Below are positions 61,136-64,000 of a stretch of 64,000 nt of DNA, piece after piece. The position numbers and the translations under genes are program-made. Location: contig NZ_JBNNWS010000018.1 of the NCBI RefSeq assembly GCF_050281185.1, forward strand, positions 40,627-104,626, given 5' to 3'. Numbering within the stretch: position 1 is the first letter of the stretch; each line of letters starts with the position of its first letter. Source of the stretch: Heyndrickxia sp050281185 (GTDB lineage: Bacteria > Bacillota > Bacilli > Bacillales > Bacillaceae_C). Under the pieces are notes generated by a model. The model searched no databases and had not been told where the DNA came from. It saw only the letters and a list, made by a program, of their open reading frames with translations.

Positions 61136-61332
61136 AAAAATCACCTCATAATAAATTTTTAAGAATTACAAAAATCAATTTGACCAAACTCTGAGGTGTA
61201 GAACTCCTTCTTCAAGATTAGCACCCGTTACTTTAAGCGAATTTCTTCGCAATTTATTATCTCTTGTTTTTTAATTTACTTGAATTCGGTAGATATAGGA
61301 ATTCCTTCTAATTAATGGTTATCGAATATGTT

Positions 61333-61727
61333 TTAACAATTGCTAGCCAAAAATAAAAAGACTAAAATCTTGTGAAAATGTTCCCCAGGATTCAAGCTCT
61401 TTTTGTCATCGGACCAGGTAGCGTTTTTTACCAACGGAATTACATACCCAGAATCATTTTTGTATATTTCTAATTCCACAGGAACTCCGAATGTAATACG
61501 ATTGATGCTGTCATTTATTATTTTATAGGGCATACTTTTATTTTGTATTGACAATGGATAGGATTTTTTACTTAAAACCAGCTTTACTTTATTATTGGTT
61601 AATTGACCTGACCATACTTTGATTACTTTAAACCATTAAAATCACCACCGTTACCACAAGCAGTTAACAATAAAAACACAATAACTGTACAAACATAAGT
61701 GATAATTGTTTTGTATTCTTCATCCAA
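61333..61727 (-). pseudogene. Lipoprotein with Ig-like domain, broken
   Basis: A TTG at 61727 behind GGGGAGA opens a signal peptide ending in LLLTAC, a proper lipobox, but the frame stops after FNGLK. A second stretch encodes ITFGVPVELEIYKNDSGYVI and NPGEHFHKILVF, a beta-rich domain common in Bacillus lipoproteins. At least one frameshift or stop separates them. A minus-strand frame (61333-61554) covers only the second part. Inactive relic. Confidence 0.6.
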
Positions 61728-61882
61728 TCTCCCCTCATCGCTTTATATGCCAGAAGATTTGATTTATTCCAAGGGTTTAATGGACAAAAACAGAAAAATG
61801 GTTTTCTACACACGTTCCCTTCTATATCTAATTTTTCTTATTAAGTTAATCTGCCACGCTATCTTAATAATTTCCACAAAAA

Positions 61883-61911
61883 TAGCGTTAATCCTTCTTC
61901 GATTAACGCTA
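61883..61911. terminator. Hairpin, terminator-like and repeat-derived
   Basis: TAGCGTTAATC (61883-61893) pairs with GATTAACGCTA (61901-61911). It belongs to the CTTCTT...CCCGTTA repeat group found also near 61208 and 63888. Confidence 0.6.
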
Positions 61912-62070
61912 CCCGTTAGTTAAAATGAAACCATTCACAATCTTTCTTCTTTTAAAAAAGGAGCTACCACATCAACTCATTTTCTACACTAAAACCCCCA
62001 TAAAATATAGAAGCAGCCTAACAGCATATCGTTACCCCGATATTGCCCTTGTCAATAAGAATTAAATAAT

Positions 62071-62793
62071 TCATTCTAATGCTTCCTGTATATACTTATA
62101 TAATTCGGCATTCATCCCAAACTGCAAACTATTATCAGGATTTTCAGCATGGAATTTTTCAGTTTGTTTCCTTAAATCTTGGTCATACCCTGTGAATGAG
62201 TAAACAATATCACTCCATTTTTCTACCAATGCTTTTACCTTACTACTTTTAGGGGGTGTTCCATTTTCTTTTTCAAATTGTATTTGTTCCAAAATTATCC
62301 TAAATTCTTGTTCTACTTCTTTTAAAGTATCTTCATCATATTGATCATAATAACTCTTCATCATGTCTAATTGCTCTTTTGTAAAGTATTTTCCTTGATA
62401 CATTTTCATTGCACCTAATAGTTTTGTTAATTCTTCAATGGACATTATTTTTTTACTACGAATTGTTTTTAAAGCACTTTCTAATTCATAAAGTAGATTT
62501 TGTTGAACTTGTATATCACTCTTTATACGAGTTATTTGAGATTCTATAATGTTGATGGCAATACCTTTTTCTTTGTTCATAATGACAGTCTTTATATCAT
62601 CCAAAGATAACCCCATTTGTTTTAAAGCCAAGATCTGTTGAAGTATGACCAAATCCGTTTTTGTATAAAGCCTATGTCCAGACTCTGTATATTGAGAAGG
62701 AGAAAGCAAATCAATTTGATCATAATATCTTAAAGTTCTTATCGTTAAGCCCGTCAATGTTGCAAGCTCTCCTACTTTCCAGTATTCTTTCAT
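62071..62793 (-). CDS. MerR-family regulator with TipAS-like domain
   Basis: A 240-residue activator. The winged-helix region is VGELATLTGLTIRTLRYYDQ and SGHRLYTKTDLVILQQIL, followed by a coiled dimer helix (residues about 75-115) and a C-terminal helical domain like TipAS (FTKEQLDMMKSYYDQYDEDT). AAGGATGAAA precedes the ATG at 62793. It lies 44 bp after hslO, and the two form an operon with a MerR-type promoter in front. It probably activates its own operon. Confidence 0.9.
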   Translation of the reverse strand: MKEYWKVGELATLTGLTIRTLRYYDQIDLLSPSQYTESGHRLYTKTDLVILQQILALKQMGLSLDDIKTVIMNKEKGIAINIIESQITRIKSDIQVQQNLLYELESALKTIRSKKIMSIEELTKLLGAMKMYQGKYFTKEQLDMMKSYYDQYDEDTLKEVEQEFRIILEQIQFEKENGTPPKSSKVKALVEKWSDIVYSFTGYDQDLRKQTEKFHAENPDNSLQFGMNAELYKYIQEALE

Positions 62794-62837
62794 ACTTATT
62801 TCATCCTTATAAAATGTATTAATCGCACTGATTATCA

Positions 62838-63707
62838 TTATTTCAAAATTCCTTGAATTTCATTATAACTGAAGCTATATGTCCTCCCACAGATTTGACA
62901 AGCTGTGTCAATAGCCTCTTTATTATTTATTGCCTGTTTTAATTCATTCTCGCTTAAAGAATGGAGCATCCCGAAGAACATTTCTTTTGAGCATCCACAG
63001 AAAAATTGGACAGGACTATATCCTATTACTTTTACATCCTTAAATAACTCACTTAGCTTTTTATCAATATTGTTCTTGCTATATTTATTCAAGTTAGTAA
63101 AGAACTCTCGATTCGTATTAACTGTGTGTTTTACATGATTAATTAGGTCAGGCTTAGCACCTGGAAGTAATTGAGCAAATATAGCATTACTGAATAGTAC
63201 ACAATTGTCATTTCCAAATCCAATATTGGCTCCTATATATGTTTGAGTTTGCTCACTCTGAATAAAATAATGTGAAATGTCATCAACAATGTTTCGGTAT
63301 GGCATATCAGTTATGCCAGTAAATTGATTTATTGCAGATCCTTTTATCACACGAATAGTTCCTTTATTACCAATAAGTCGCTCAAGAGATATTTTATTAA
63401 TATAATCATAAGGGGCTTTCAGTAATTCCCCATTGAGATAACCACGAACATTTCCTTTTGCATCCGCATCGGCAAAAATTTTATATTTTGGATCACTCAT
63501 TGTCATATGAAGACTTATTCTTTGATCCCCTTTTAAGGTTCCTGAAATTAAGCTCACAACTGAAATGGTTTTTCCTAATGTTAGTTTAAGAGTTTTGTTT
63601 GTTTCTTTGTTAAGCCGAAGAATATCATTAATTATTATTGTATTATCAACAAAAAATAAACGAACTTGTTTGTCATAAATTAGTGTCTTAACAATTGTGT
63701 TTTTCAT
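62838..63707 (-). CDS. hslO: Hsp33-family redox chaperone
   Basis: A 289-residue holdase. The N-terminal substrate-binding domain has GDQRISLHMTMSD-like and GNVRGYLNGE segments. The C-terminal zinc centre has CGC (FFCGCSKEMFF) and CQIC, the four cysteines that form disulfides under oxidation and switch the chaperone on. AGAAAGGAAAAG precedes the ATG. It is first in an operon with a MerR regulator, unlike the usual Bacillus hslO, which sits near ftsH, so this is probably a second, divergent copy. Confidence 0.9.
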   Translation of the reverse strand: MKNTIVKTLIYDKQVRLFFVDNTIIINDILRLNKETNKTLKLTLGKTISVVSLISGTLKGDQRISLHMTMSDPKYKIFADADAKGNVRGYLNGELLKAPYDYINKISLERLIGNKGTIRVIKGSAINQFTGITDMPYRNIVDDISHYFIQSEQTQTYIGANIGFGNDNCVLFSNAIFAQLLPGAKPDLINHVKHTVNTNREFFTNLNKYSKNNIDKKLSELFKDVKVIGYSPVQFFCGCSKEMFFGMLHSLSENELKQAINNKEAIDTACQICGRTYSFSYNEIQGILK

Positions 63708-63742
63708 TTTACTTTTCCTTTCTCTTATTCACTGTTAAGTAC

Positions 63743-63773
63743 ACTATAAAACATAACGTTACGTAAGGTTCAA
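63743..63773 (-). promoter_or_regulatory. MerR-type promoter with 19-bp spacer
   Basis: On the minus strand TTGAAC (63773-63768) and TATAGT (63748-63743) are 19 bp apart, the long spacing that MerR activators correct by twisting DNA. AACCTTACGTAACGTT (63770-63755) between them is a near-perfect palindrome. The MerR protein encoded in the operon is the obvious ligand. Confidence 0.75.
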
Positions 63774-63924
63774 GTTTAAAAAAAATTCTGTTTAATCGAT
63801 TTCCACATGATTATCCGATTTAGATGTTTGAAACTTAATTCAATTATTATAACATTCCCGCAATAGTCCGAATACCCAAAAATCCGTATTCCTTCTTTAA
63901 GTAAACTGCCCGTTCGTATTATAA

Positions 63925-63960
63925 GGTCAGCCAGAAAATATTTCTGGTTGACCATTTTTT
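63925..63960 (+). terminator. Intrinsic terminator at the window end
   Basis: GGTCA-GCCAGAAA pairs with TTTCTGG-TGACC (63925-63953) and is followed by ATTTTTTA. It would end a plus-strand transcript; no plus-strand gene is visible before it, so it may be a repeat-derived hairpin (CCCGTT-type sequence precedes it). Confidence 0.65.
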
Positions 63961-64000
63961 ATATGGTTTTATTATAACAGTAGCCAGGGTAGAACGTATC

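Noticed and set aside
60341..61700. RiPP cluster around the DUF692 gene
   Set aside because: No cysteine-rich precursor, partner protein or exporter could be found nearby; the adjacent frame is a lipoprotein pseudogene.
1..64000. tRNA or rRNA genes
   Set aside because: I looked for cloverleaf-like and 16S/23S/5S conserved segments and found none.

Overview
The window looks like a chromosomal segment of a low-GC, spore-forming Bacillaceae bacterium (Bacillus in the broad sense). The supporting signs are strong AGGAGG ribosome binding sites with ATG, GTG and TTG starts, sigma-A promoters, many intrinsic terminators, and family members typical of Bacillus: YtoQ, AdaA/AdaB, AlkD, a SinI-like anti-repressor, a DppA peptidase, an Hsp33 and PadR/DUF4188. 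I see no rRNA or tRNA gene. The species cannot be fixed from sequence reading alone. The layout is accessory in character: short unrelated operons on both strands, many acetyltransferases, transporters and resistance-type genes, relics of mobile DNA, and many short intergenic repeats.

0-12 kb: two GNAT acetyltransferases, a HAD phosphatase, a Bcr/CflA efflux pump and a MutT-like NUDIX enzyme, interrupted by a group II intron that has lost most of its reverse transcriptase (1047-1800). Next come a small type I toxin gene with a candidate antisense RNA (6502-6699), a large PLD-nuclease/helicase/DUF3427 protein, and a decayed phage replication module (DnaD-like and DnaB-like fragments).

12-24 kb: a DNA alkylation repair island (oxygenase, adaA, adaB, radical SAM protein, stand-alone Ada-type zinc domain, convergent alkD). 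It is followed by a CPBP membrane protease, a DUF899 protein of foreign base composition, an aminoglycoside adenylyltransferase, a WYL regulator divergent from an SDR gene, and a DUF3224 protein.

24-35 kb: an MFS permease, then an ABC-F ribosome protection gene behind two leader peptides. The first leader is nearly identical to the ErmD/ErmK leader. After this come a NUDIX enzyme, a GNAT/MutS2-like pair, three small hydrophilic proteins, and a NERD-nuclease/zinc-ribbon protein whose gene is flanked on both sides by arrays of exactly 21-bp direct repeats (33511-33615 and 34666-34770). I consider that locus the most unusual thing here.

35-45 kb: a peptide-use operon on the minus strand: asparaginase, lipoprotein substrate-binding protein, two permeases, two ATPases, an AAA+ regulator lacking the sigma-54 contact motif, and a DppA D-aminopeptidase. 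45-54.5 kb: a sulfite-oxidase-like enzyme, formamidase with its FmdB zinc ribbon, a PadR/DUF4188 pair, and a drug-type ABC exporter divergent from a TetR regulator. 54.5-64 kb: a GNAT enzyme, a SinI-like protein, an aldo/keto reductase, an alpha/beta hydrolase, a DUF692 enzyme, two pseudogenes, and an Hsp33-MerR operon with a textbook MerR promoter.
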